Source: Ophthalmolycus amberensis (taxonomy: Eukaryota; Chordata; Actinopteri; Perciformes; Zoarcidae). From it: a DNA stretch of 64,000 nt. The translations under genes and the position numbers were made by a program. The stretch covers positions 1,207,501 to 1,271,500 of the forward strand of contig JAFEUB010000968.1 in assembly GCA_024529925.1 (NCBI GenBank), written 5' to 3'. The notes under the pieces were generated by a model. It saw only the letters and a list, made by a program, of their open reading frames with translations, ran no database searches and was not told where the DNA came from. Shown here in pieces: positions 1 to 11,978 of this stretch; position 1 is the first letter of the stretch; the number at the start of each line of letters is the position of its first letter.

Positions 1-3000
1 GCATCCTTTTGTAAATAATTATATGCTTGATGCTTTAAGGTTTGATCCTGTGTGCAGGGGAGCAGTGGTTTAGGGTCAATGGTGCGGATGTGTTTGAAAA
101 ACTGTGATGAGTCATAAAACGCTACACTGACAAATAATGTCCTTGTGGGGAAAATAGTAGCGATCAGTTGCATATTCAAACATGGAACAGATAAGGAGTG
201 ATGTTCATTTGGAGTCTTGTTTCCAAGCACCTTACCATTGTCAGCCCAATATTCAATCTGCTTTTTGCTCTTTTTTGGTCTCCATCACCTACTAGGTCAA
301 ACGTCTGTCTCCGTAGTCGCTAAATGTTCCACCATCTATAGCTAGCTGCTAACTTTGTCTGCCAGTGCATGTGGTTGTGGGCTGGCCGTGTGCCGTGGGT
401 TCATCAAAGCAGCCAAAATCAGGATGTTGAAAGTGAACCCAAACGTTAAAATTAGGCACCGTAAATCCAGAACGATAAAAGGAGAAACAAAGATATTCTC
501 TCTAGGTTGGTTTTAACAACACTTTCCATAAAAAAAAAAGACAAGTTCAGTAATAATTCAGAACTTGCAATGCCGATGATAATTGACCCACTATTATGCC
601 TATGAATTGTAAGATAACCTCTCTGTGACTCTGACTGATACTTGTCTGCAAGTGCTTCCCACAAACCACTCACTCTTAACTAATATTGTATACTGCCTGT
701 CTTCCGAATGTCTACAGGATAAACCTTTCAATTCCAGGCACTATCTGCATGACATTCATGCCATGTGAAGGCTGTGGTAGGACGAGCCTCAGAAGCTTCC
801 TCGGGGGGGGGGATGGTTGGGTTATGGCTCTGTACGCTCCCAGCAGTCACCCTTGTTAGCCTTTACCAGTTAGACAATGCCCTGATGAAACATGACAGGA
901 TAGCTTTCATAGCCATGTTGGGGCTAATGCTTTAAAATGCTAGCAAGTGCACTGTTTTGTAGCTCTTGCAGGGACAGATAATTTTAAATGGCCACTCGCT
1001 AAGGCTTTGTTTACCAGCGGCACTGTAGGAATAGCAAAAATAAGAAAAACACCATCCAGAGACACACTGGAAGCCCAAGAGTGAGTGACAAATGCTTTAT
1101 TTCAAGTGAAAATCCATCCAGAACAGAAGTCCATGTTATGCCAGTGATCCCTAAGAATATTCAATCTGGTGAATATTGAATTATTTGTGAGCATAAACAG
1201 TCTCAGGAGGCTCGAGTCTGCTGTGAAGCCACCAAGAAACAAAAAACTGCAGTTGCTCTATTCCTAAAAATCAGAATTTGTAGTCATTCAGAAGGCCTTC
1301 TCAACAGAATTCCCATTGTCTCCATGTACCAACAAACCAGAAATGACCTCGGGTAATGTCACCGAGTACTTCAGTACATTCAGTTCCTGATCATTTAAAA
1401 GTCAAGGCTGATAGTGTTCCTCTCTGAAGGCATTGCTTGCCTTTGTGACGATCAGGGAACAGCGGGAAGCCCATAGGATCGTGTGTGTGTGTGTGTGAAG
1501 CCATGTTGGTAGCTGTGCAGCTGATTGATATCTTAAGTGAACCTGAGGCTGAAAGGTCCCCCAGCGCCAGATGAAAGGCAGGATTAACAGAAGAGGGGTT
1601 GAGCTGCAATGAGCACCGGGGAAGTGCATCGGGGGAGATCAGATGAGGAAATAATATAGAAAGGGTCCGCTTGCCTTCAGAGAGGGGCCGACACGCAAGC
1701 AGGGCTCATGAGATGCAGAAGAGTTTTTGGAGATTGAATGATCTGTTCCAGAGAGTTGGCAGCTTTCCCGGCAAAGTTCCCAGTCCTCTGAAAAGGAGGA
1801 AGAAAACCAATCTTGATGGCGAAGAAAGATATTAGAATTAGAAAAATCGGAGAAGCAAGGTCAGCAAAACACAATTTACCCAGAGTTTTTCCTTCCCACT
1901 TCTTCCAAATTTGATCATGAGCTGCAATTTACAGATCCACAACGTATAGACTTAAAAGATTTCAGTAAGGATGTTGCTCTTAGCCGACTGACATTGGTGT
2001 CTCCTTGTCTGCATCATGTTCTTCAGAGCTGTGCTTGCTGTTGTCTAGTTTCACAAATAGACCGATCGTGATGCACAACGCGATTTTAAATCGGCTGATT
2101 AAAAGAGGCTATGATTGGTGCACGCGTCCCAGAGCTGAAAATCCCAATCATGCAGCTTGATGATGAGGCGGAGATCACTATTGATCCACTTGGGCACTCA
2201 GTTTCCCATTTGCCCGCCCACAACAGGGACAACACACTGCCACCAAAGTGGGGCCCTTATACGATTGATTGCTTCGTCCGGGAAGGGCTCATCGAGATTC
2301 ATCCCAAATGAAGCACTTTGTTGGTGGTGTGCCCTTTCGTTCCACGGCGAGTCTTAAAAACTCAAGTCGTTATTTTCACCCTGTCAGACGTAGTGTAAAT
2401 AGAGTGGACTTTATAGAATGAGTATGGTGCTGTCATGTGATGACTGGTTTGGTTTGATTCTTTGATGGAACCATGATCACAAAAAAGACACTTGTCCAGT
2501 TATACACAGAGCAAATAAAGAACCCCGTGGACAACCAGGTGAAATAAAGGACACTTGCAGATGAAAAACCAACACAATAATGAACATGGAACAATCAAAT
2601 CTAAAAAGCATGTGAGATAAACAAGATATTGGGCATATGATTAAGCATGAGAGGATAGAAACAACCCAAGTGACTTATTTGCATATTGATCTTGGTTGTT
2701 TAAAAAGTACTTGCAGAGAACATTTCTTCCTCTGCACTTAAGTGACTTATGTTGCCAGCAATAAAAACACTTTGAGGAGACAAATACAAAGAAATAAATC
2801 CTAAATAATTGCAGAATGCTCGTGCATGAAATATTTCATTCATGGTTTGATGTCAGTTACTCAATTTACACGCAGCTATATGCTTCTTGGACGGAACAAA
2901 TAGTTCATCCAGCATCGGAACAAGACGGAAGCAGCTTTCAAAATGATAATTATCAACAATAAAAGAAGTTATCGCTTTTAAGTGACAGGATTACATTTAT

Positions 3001-6000
3001 TTATCTGTGATCGGCACAGTCTGTTAGCTGTTGCCGGGCCCACTAAGGGGAGATGAATGCAAAGCAAAATAGAAAAGTCCCTTTGCATCCTAATTGGCGA
3101 CGTATCCCACGAGCCAGGCTGTATCTTTACTTCACTTGGACGGTGTTTTACAGAACATTTCCCTGTATTTAATGTTCCCCGGCGAAAAGGCACACAAAAA
3201 AAGACAGACCCCACTACTGCACCGCTAATTGGCTGCATGACCATTCAAACAAAAGTTTCGACGCTATTCTCTGGAAAAAAGAGGAAAGATTAACGAAGGC
3301 ACCTTGTTATTCAAATGAGTCGGCACAGAACTCAGAAAACATGCCATTAATGATGTAACAAAAGAAGTGCTTTTGTGATGGCCCAGCTGAAGTCATGCAG
3401 ACAAATGCACCACACGGCTTTTCAATTATTTTTACGGAAGTGAGAATGCCCTATAGCAGTTTTTTAAATTTTTTTTTATTATTTCATTTTGATGATTACG
3501 TTGATACAAGCCAGGAGAATGTGATCGTTTGCAAACTGGCGGTGATTGTATGGGGAGCTGCTGGAAACCCGCTCACAAGGGAAATAGATGTGCGGAGAGA
3601 TTGTGCGTTTGCCATATTGAGCTCCTGTGCATTCGTAGTTTTAATAGTTGAAGCAGTTTGTTTTACCGTGTGAAACTTTTATCATCCCGTGTGCCTGCAG
3701 CCGCAATAAATTCTGAATAAGTTTGTGTTTACTCCGGCTTCCTTACTGATATATGCTTCCATTAGGATGGTTTATCATGAACAAAAGGACGGAGGGAATG
3801 CGTAGATCTTTGCCACTGAATAATTTACACAGTTTTATATTCACACCGTTGTTCTCAGTCAAATGTCTCTCTCGGTGAATGTGAAAGTCGGGTGCAAATC
3901 AGAATGAAAGCAGCGATTGTTGACACTGCATACATTCCGTGTTTTGAGATCCTGTGTTTCTATCATTGATGTAAAATCTACATAAGACTTTGGCAGAACT
4001 CTCGTCAGAATTCAAAAACATCAGCTTGGCTGATACGGTGTGACCCTATTTGACCCTCACAGATATTCCCAGTTCTTCCGCACTGTGTCAAGTTTGCTTT
4101 ATAATAAATAAAATGAATAATATGTTGCATTTTGTAGCACATAACCAATTTCTTGCCCATTAATGAGCCCGTTCTCTTCCTCTCGCGCCGTTCCAAGTGT
4201 TATTTTCAGCTTCTTCCCCGAGAACATATATCTGGTGTGCTGACAGCCCCCGTGTGGATTTCTGGGGAGGGGTGAGGCTGATGTTTGTGTGATGGGGGAC
4301 GAGGACACTGTTTTGACAGATTGGTGTGACACTGCGACGGTCTGAGAGAATCTCGGGGTCAAACGGCAGACATCTACTTTCTGACAGCATCGGGCCCGTT
4401 AGCTCCGGGAAGCCTCTGATCCGAAGCCTGCGCGGTGGCATGAATGGCGAAGGATACACTGTATGGTTCAAGTAACAACTGCGTGGAGAAAGCTGATACG
4501 TACAGCGAGTACAGTAAAGGAGAGTTTGTGTTTTTACTCTGTAAAGTGGAATACAAATATGTTGATGTATTCATTATATCGATTTTTTTGTGTGTTTGCT
4601 GGGCGTGGCAATTGGCTCTTCTATTAAAAGGTTTTATTCTCTGCTGAGACACCCACTTCTGTAAATGGTAGTGCTGAGTCAATGTTTGCACATTTATATA
4701 TTCATGATTGATTTTTTTGCTTGAACCCATGTACGATATCAGAGATCGCTTCCACATAGCTCTGAACATGGCAACAGAAGAAAGAAAAAAAAATACAATA
4801 AGGAACAAGAATAGGATAAAAGTGCCAAAATATGTTCATAATGATATAGAAACACCGTGAGCATAATATAGTTTGTTCTCCACAGACCACTAAGATGTTA
4901 TTTTTTTCAAGCACTCGGTCACAATTATTTTTAATTATCAAATTGAAGGTACCATGATCAAAAATGTCCGTTTGTGCTGCACATTTTTGTTGACAAAATG
5001 TCCATATTATCAGGTTTGAGTACTTCAATACGGTTGACCAAACAATACAGAAAATGGAATCTTCAATAACATTTCACAATGCTGACGATGGTGCACAGCC
5101 ATAAATATGACCGCATTTTGCGGATGAATTCAAAACCTATTCCCATTATGCACATTTTTGTGACTGTTGGAAGAGTTTGTACTAAAACATGTAATTGTCT
5201 GCCAAATAGTTTGGTACAAAATGTACTGTGGATGCATTATGACAATTGAATGACGAAATTCGGCACTGGCAATTTTCATGGTATCACCGACGGAAGTAAA
5301 GTCGTCATTTTAAAACATCTGGCAGCATCGACCTAGACTATTTTTATTTCTTTCTCTGACCTTTTAAACTTCACCTTATCGTTTTTTCAGTCATTTATTA
5401 CCTATTTAATTTGTCTCTTCATATATATGATTAGTTCCTTGATATTTGTCGCTTAACCTCTGACATTACATAATGTACGGAGCCACTTGAATCGGTGATG
5501 GAAGTGTAAACGGTCGGTAACACCTGCCTTACTGTATGGGTAATGATATTGATGATATTAATGATATTTTAAGCTAACTACATCTCGTACACATCCCCAT
5601 TATACCCCAAATCAGATTCCTTTACTTAATGAAATCTTCAAATTCGGCGAGTGTTGGAACATTGGTCTCCCGCACCAGTCAGAAAACATTGCCTGCCTCT
5701 ATGCCTCGAGAAAGAACTCCAATTAAGTAACAATCTGTTTCCATGTAATTATATGTACCAGCTTGCTTAAATTAGGCTGAAACCCATTACAGAATTAGAA
5801 CTTGAAATTGGGTCAAGAGCGTGTCAGTGTTTCTACTCCAGCAATAGTGGCAGTTGGAGGGATAATGGTTGGAGTGTACACGAGGCTGGGGAGGTGTCAA
5901 GATGCCCGGCTCACTAGACGAGACGAGGCCCCCGGAGTCACTGGTGCCTCCTTCACAACACCCCGGTCAAGATTCTCCAGACAGCCACAGAGCAGCCATG

Positions 6001-6370
6001 TCAACAAACAAATGCTTGTTTTCTACTCATTAGTGCACTCTGGTAAAAGAGGGGGGAAAAAAACTACCCAAGAATGGCTGGAAGGAATGATGTGTCAACT
6101 CATGTTACATATTCTGCCTCTTTATTTCCATGCTTGGGGTGTCAAAGAAAAAAAGAAGAAGAAAAACAAACGCACTGGGGGTGAAATGGCAGCATGTTTG
6201 TGCTTTGGTTGTTTGTTACAGGGCAGTGAGCCTGTGTGTGTCTCTGTGTTTGTGCTTTTGTACACTTGTATCTTTGTGAGGAACTAATTAGAGTTTTAGG
6301 CTCCCTGTGGTCATCGTCTCTTCAAAAGTCTGTTTTTAAGATTTTTCAAGATTTGTTTTATTGGGTTTAT
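1..6370. other. Noncoding stretch, no gene recognised
   Basis: AT-rich single-copy-looking DNA with only short, unsupported open frames on both strands. It contains a G10 run near 803-812 and a short GT microsatellite. The part around 220-400 (phrases such as TTTGGTCTCCATCACC and TAGCTAGCTGCTAACTTTG) resembles fragments of interspersed repeats common in teleost genomes, but I cannot name the family. Nothing here shows exon-like coding bias with splice signals. Confidence 0.6.
1481..1497. repeat. (GT)n microsatellite
   Basis: Uninterrupted GT dinucleotide run of about 8 units. Confidence 0.9.
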
Positions 6371-6379
6371 TCTAAGGAA

Positions 6380-6780
6380 CAGTTTGTCATTTTAGGAAAT
6401 ATGCGTATTATACGCAAGAGTATGATAAGATTGATGCCACTCACATCGGTACAGTAAAAATGTAGCTGGAGCTAGCAATTAGTTAGCTTGGCTTAGCACG
6501 ACGACTGGAAACATTAAAACAATTGGCCTTGCTCTTATCGGGCGTGACCAAATCTGCCTACCACCACCTCTAAACCACACTTATTGAGATGTTATATCTT
6601 GTTTGTTGTTTTGTTTTGCAATGGTGAAACGCATAAGAAATGACACTTTGATATGTGAGCTTCTTGAGAAGCTGCTAGGTGGACTTTGTTACCTTTGGAC
6701 AGGCTAGCTGTTGCCCCCTGTTTCCAGTCTTTGTACTAAGCTAAGCTAACCAGCTACTAGCTATAGCTTCATATTAACAT
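6380..6780. repeat. Palindromic foldback element (MITE-like)
   Basis: The two halves are imperfect reverse complements. The left arm around 6460-6512 (TTAGCTTGGCTTAGC then GACTGGAAAC) pairs with the right arm around 6720-6775 (GTTTCCAGTC then CTAAGCTAAGCTAACC). Further inward, 6550-6580 (CTGCCTACCACCACC) pairs with about 6670-6695 (GCTGCTAGGTGGAC). The centre of symmetry lies near 6615. The wording (TTAGCTTAGC, GACTGGAAAC, GGGAAATATGC) matches by eye a repeat widespread in percomorph fishes, most likely a nonautonomous DNA transposon. No transposase frame is present. A direct-orientation copy of the outer edge (GGGAAATATGC) recurs at about 6809-6819, so the right end may be rearranged or abut a second fragment. 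Confidence 0.6.
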
Positions 6781-6840
6781 CAACCTTTTTAACCAACGCT
6801 CCGATATTTTGGGAAATATGCTAATTATCTTTCTTGTAAC

Positions 6841-9800
6841 TCAAACTGCAAAATCCGTACAGCGTACAACAGTGCTTATAGTAGATGGTAATACAAACCC
6901 ATACAATATACGACTAATTATTTGTTTGCAAACAAATAATGCAGCATTCCGTGGTTATAATTGGAAATTATCACCTGATTCTCCGCTTATCAATGCAAAC
7001 AGCTGGTCCTCAGGCCTGTTGTCTCATGACAAGGCCCTAATTGCTTCCCACATGTGGTTAATGTAAGTTCATATGGTCACTAATGAGAACTGTCATAGAG
7101 TAGAGGCTTTTATTTGATCAAACCTGAGAATTATTGAAACTGTTTACCCTATGGGGATAATGGGCAAAACAATATTTAATTGGAATTGGGAGTATTTTTT
7201 TATTATTTAGCTCTGTTGATAATACAGAGTCAAAAATAGCTTCGCTTCATCTGTCAGGGAATTTTGCAGCACCTCATTTTTTTGATAGAAAACACCAGGT
7301 GCTTGAACAGCAGTTTGCTGTATTGTATTCTAACCTTTTCAGTGTTTCATGGTAATAGATTACGTTTTAATGGTCAATATGTTTATCATAAAAACAGCAC
7401 ATGTGCGCATGAGTTTGGAGTGCAGCTTAGTGTGTGTTGGAGACCTTTGTTTCCAATAAACCCATTGTTGATTAATATCCAAATGCAACACAAATAAATT
7501 GAAACTAAAAGTGCCTCAAGTCATCAAAGCAACATTTAGCCGAATGCTTTGTGGGTTCAGCCCATTTCTCATGTAGCCTCTACATACAGAGAGCATGGCT
7601 GCTCTGTCCAAGAGCGAGGTCAAAAAAGAGGCTATTTTTATTTATTTAATTCAGAAGATATTTTCTTTTATTCAAAACGTAGGCCTCAAGTTCATTGTGC
7701 AGTGACTTAATTTATTTATTATAAAGATAGCGATTTGTTTTCGACACACATTCAATGTGTCTGTACGTTTAAAAAATCCTACATTGAATATTGTTAAAAT
7801 TATATGGAAATGTATGTTTTTTGTGATAGGCGTAGGGGCGGGGTTTAGTACGGAATTTAGACATAATAAGCTTCGGTCCTTTGCTGGGAGGACATTTTTC
7901 TGACTTTAATTGAAAAGCCCTGATAACGAAAATCATCAAATATATAAAACTATTAACACAAGTTAATAACTGAAGTTAAAAAATAAATTCTCCAAAGACG
8001 CAGTGCTGGAATGTAAAATGAAAGCCCCCTCACCGGCTCTCTACGCTTTGTGCTGCAGTCCTATTAGTAATTAATTCCTTGCATACTTAATTGTTTGCCA
8101 TCCCTCTCCTGCCTGTGTTTGCTTTTTCGTTGTGTTTGTCATGCAACAAGCAATCCCCGGCGTAAGTAAAGAAGTGCAAGTCAGTGTGAGTCTGTGCATC
8201 CTTTCCTCTGACTTTGTTGAAGCACACAGTGAGGGCGTCAGCAAAGTCTTAGTCAGAGGGGAGGTAAATGTACACATCGGTAACGGTCAATGACAAAAAG
8301 ACCTCGTCCCCTGCAACAAGCTTTTGCTGAACTTTCAAAGGACACAACAGGAATTGTGTGGGTGTGAAAGTAAGGTTGCTGCCACTGAGTTGTCAACACA
8401 GTCTCTGTTGTGCTTTTTTTGCCCAACTTCAGTTTCTTTGTTACAGCAACAACTCAGAGTAAAAGGTGTTTTCTCCAATAGACAAATGAGAGCTACACAA
8501 ACCATTGTCGGGTGGGCACAACAGAAGCAGCAGCCGCCCCAAAAAAATTCAAGGCAAAGGCACCTCTCACTTGAATGAGATCAGTCATTGCTTTTGACTA
8601 TTCAACTGAAAATTATGTTTGGCAGTTCCAGAATCGTTCAAATTTCTCCTCAGCGATCTGCCTGAGTGAGTTTCCAAATAAACAGAGGTGTAAAAGAGGC
8701 CGTGCAGTAGCAGAATAGTGCTTCATTTCACATTTGTCACACCTGGTTTTTAACAGATGTTGATGAGCTTTGGCAGGTACGAGAGGCAGTGAGTCACGTC
8801 GACGTCAAAACAATTCTCGTTGTTGGCGGATTGGTCAGACACTCGTATGGTGAAGCTCAATCGGCTTTTTTTGGTGAATGTTTTTCACACTTGAAAGTGA
8901 TGGCAAAACGCTGAGATTTAAATTTTATAAAGCAACCACCAGAATGCTAAGCTGCGTAGTATGTCCTGGAATCACATCATTTCAAGAATAAAATTGAACA
9001 GATTTAAATGAAATGCTGTTTGCAGTTGTGCAAAATGAAACAAATGTAATTTGAAGTGAAGCGAAATGACTTTACGCATTTGTACGGCAACATTCAGACG
9101 GTTGTTTCTCTTCATCTGCTCTCCTCCGTTGCACTATTTCTCTCTCATATTACTGATCTTCTTTTACCTCATGGTTTTTCCAATTTGCAGTCGGGTGTTT
9201 GATACTGCTTCAGGGGTTTTATTCCAACAGAATTTTTTTTTTTTTAATACCCTGGATTCAAAGTTTCCATTTGTTCCAGAGGCTTTGCTCGTAATCGTTG
9301 ACCAGACGAGATCACAGCCCCGCTGCCCTTTCAGCTGAGCCTTAAGAGACGCGTTTCAACGGCAAGTCTCTAATCACAGTTCATGCCCTTTCACATGGCA
9401 TCAGTTTCGAGCAGAGCCAAAGGTTTGGCCTCTGGGCCTCTGACTTGTTTGTATGTGACCTTTTGTCTGCATCTACGATCGCTAAACATATCAAGGGATG
9501 ACTCTTTTTGCCTTTCTTTCTCATGTTGACCTCAAATCTGTTCCCCTCCTTCATTTCACAACCCGAAAATCATTACATGTCCTCCCTGATTTGCCTCACT
9601 CCTAAAAAATAAACCCACACCATCTACTATGATTAGGATTTAGAACGACACCGGCCATATTGTCAAATATGGCATGCTGCACCTTGTTTCTTCCCCAGGT
9701 TTGTTTATGATGATATGAGCCCGTCAGGGGAGCCTTATGGAAAGCGCGAGTGTAAATACCTGTCCTTTCCCTCGCAATAAAGAAACTAAGGTGAACGCCT

Positions 9801-10302
9801 TTGATCACAGTGACATAAGTGAATGGAATGAGGAGGAAATGGAGAGATAGCAATTGGGACAAATCACTTCTAAAATTGAACACGACAAGCCTCTGATTGT
9901 AATCTCCATGTGGACTTTTAGGGGATGGAGTGTCTAGGATGACAAGGAATATGAATATATATGAAATTCATTTGAAATGGAGAGAGGTAGAAGAAACCAA
10001 AGGTGTATATTTCAGGAATATGCATATGCACCTATACTCTTTCATAATTCTCGGTTTATCAAAACGTGGGTTGTACTTTCATCATTTCCAATCCTCGTGG
10101 CAACAGTAACGTTGTACTTGACAAGTCATTTGCTTGGATCTGGGAATACATTGAGAAAAATAGTTTTGTTTGTGCAGCATCAACAATTCAACCATCATAC
10201 ATGTTGACACAAGGAGCAAATGGTGGGAAAATGATGATCAACTGTCCCTTATATAGCTTACATATCCATCACAGTACACAGAGCAACCTTTGTGTGGTTT
10301 GT
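6841..10302. other. Noncoding stretch upstream of LINE copy 1
   Basis: No gene recognised. Mostly AT-rich sequence with short chance frames. There is a T-rich run near 9230-9245 and AT-rich text near 7620-7800. It ends abruptly at the 5' end of LINE copy 1 (first shared base about 10303). Confidence 0.55.
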
Positions 10303-10528
10303 CCTTGATGAGAGAGTGCAGTCGCTTTGCTGTTTGCTCTTGCCTCTGCTTGCATTTTCTTGCATTTTCTTGCTTCAATTTGCCAGATATATCACATATA
10401 TCTTGCCAGATATATCACATATATCACTCTTCAACGTTTGAGTGAAGACAAATCCAGAAAGTCGTCGAGCTATTTGGATTGTTGGCTAATGCTAACTAGC
10501 AGCTAAGTTAAAGCTAAGTAGCAGCAAG
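10303..10528 (+). promoter_or_regulatory. LINE copy 1 5' UTR / presumed internal promoter
   Basis: The 226 bases before the ORF1 ATG match the corresponding 229 bases of copy 2. They contain an exact 23-bp tandem duplication at 10380-10402 and 10403-10425 (core GCCAGATATATCAC) and a run of TTGC-rich words. Full-length LINEs carry their promoter inside this segment; that function is inferred from position only. Confidence 0.6.
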
Positions 10529-11909
10529 ATGCCTCCCTTCTCCACAGATGACTACTACAAACTCCTACAGAAGATTGCAGTCTTGGAAACAAAAATCTAC
10601 CAACTAGAAGTAAACGTGGAAGTAAATGGACTGTGTGGGAATGATACCACTCTACCATGGACTCAAAACACTGGACAAATGCAAGCTAAGACACAGCTAA
10701 CTAGCATAACCAGGCATACCAAGAAACAGGAGGAGAGAGCAGATAATGAATCTTATGCGACTGACTGGCCTGCACTAGCACACGGGCAGAACTCCTCCTC
10801 AACCCCTGCACCCAGATGGACAAAGCCAAGGACAGCTAAGGAAAGTAAAACCTGCAAAATACCTCCACAACAACCAAGCCTACAACTTCAAAACAGATTT
10901 GCTCCATTGTGGCAGGATCCTAAATCTCCATCTGATGACCTGGATAAGCAGCTATCTCCTCAAAGCAGGGTAAGAACTGAGTAAATGTGAGAAAAGGCCG
11001 CAGGCAAAGCTAGTGACTGGACCTGAGACTCTGATTGTTGGTGACTATGCTGTAAAAGATGCCAGAAAACTGTGCAGCAAGAACACCAAAATACTCTGCT
11101 TTCCGAAAGATATGGTCTCTGACATGAGAGACAAATTCCTGGACATCGTGGCTGACTATCCCACAGCGAAAAACATCATCGTGCATACAGGAAGCTGTGA
11201 TATTGTGAAACAACAGTCTGAAGTTCTGAAGCGAGACTTTATTGATCTGTTAAACACAGTCAGCTCTGTCAAGGCTGAGGTGTTTATCAGTGGCCCTCTT
11301 CCACCAGTCAGAGGAGGAGATGAAGGATTCAGCAGGCTGTTTGCACTGAACAGATGGCTGTCAACTGCATGTGCTGACCATTCAGTACATTTTATCAACA
11401 ATTTCTACCTTTTCTGGGAGCGCAGACATCTTTTTGCAGCGCATCGAATTTGCCTGAACAAGTCAGGGGTAAAACTGTTTACCTCTAACCTGTTTTTCTC
11501 CCTGCGTCACTCGTCTGTCCCTACTGCCAAGGACAAGATACAAGAGGAGTCTAAACAAGAGATAACCACACAGCATCGCCATGGAGACCTTACGGGAAGG
11601 ATGCCCCCGCCTAACGACAGCCAAAAGGAGGAGTCTCCAACCTCATCATCAGGGACCGCCTTCGCCTCCGATCTCCCACTTTCCCCACTCTTCCTAGACG
11701 CGGAGTCTTTACCTCCCTCCCCAGCTATTTCGGGTCCATACTTTGGATCGCAATCCTCTCTCACACTCTCCCCATCCTCCCCCCACCTGGAGTTCACTGA
11801 CAACATGAAAAAGCTGGTCATTGCTGGAACCAAACACACACCTCTTCACACTCCCCGACGGCTCTACAACCGTCCTCTGTCTCCCCTACCTGATGGAGGA
11901 AATAATTGA
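10529..11909 (+). pseudogene. LINE ORF1 (coiled coil plus esterase-like domain), disrupted
   Basis: The ATG at 10529 opens a frame matching the start of copy 2 ORF1 (MPPFSTDDYYKLLQKIAVLE, a likely coiled coil). Relative to copy 2 it lacks 33 codons at 10754/10755, in frame, and then hits a stop at 10982-10984 where small indels (net minus 5 nt) shift the frame. The rest, from about 11013, stays open in another frame to the TGA at 11907-11909 and carries the SGNH/GDSL-like domain. The usual catalytic residues are absent: GDY in place of GDS or GSS, GSCD in place of GxND, and HRICLN in place of DGLHPN-type sequence. The proline/serine-rich tail has one FLDAESLPPSP unit where copy 2 has two, plus a segment (EESPTSSSGTAF) that copy 2 lacks. 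Confidence 0.88.
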
Positions 11910-11978
11910 TATCTTCTGGGTCCAGGCTACAGGGCTAATGATACCAATGACTCTCTCCAGGAAAAGTCGGGGCCCTGT

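Noticed and set aside
2111..2357. Two overlapping 66-codon frames
   Set aside because: Overlap each other in different frames, with no recognisable similarity; treated as chance.
10234..10249. A 16-base word (TGATCAACTGTCCCTT) shared with about 43562
   Set aside because: The flanks differ completely on both sides, so a chance match or very short relic is more likely than a repeat family.
10380..10425. Tandem 23-bp units as a CRISPR-like array
   Set aside because: Only two contiguous units with no spacers, inside a LINE 5' UTR in a eukaryotic genome.
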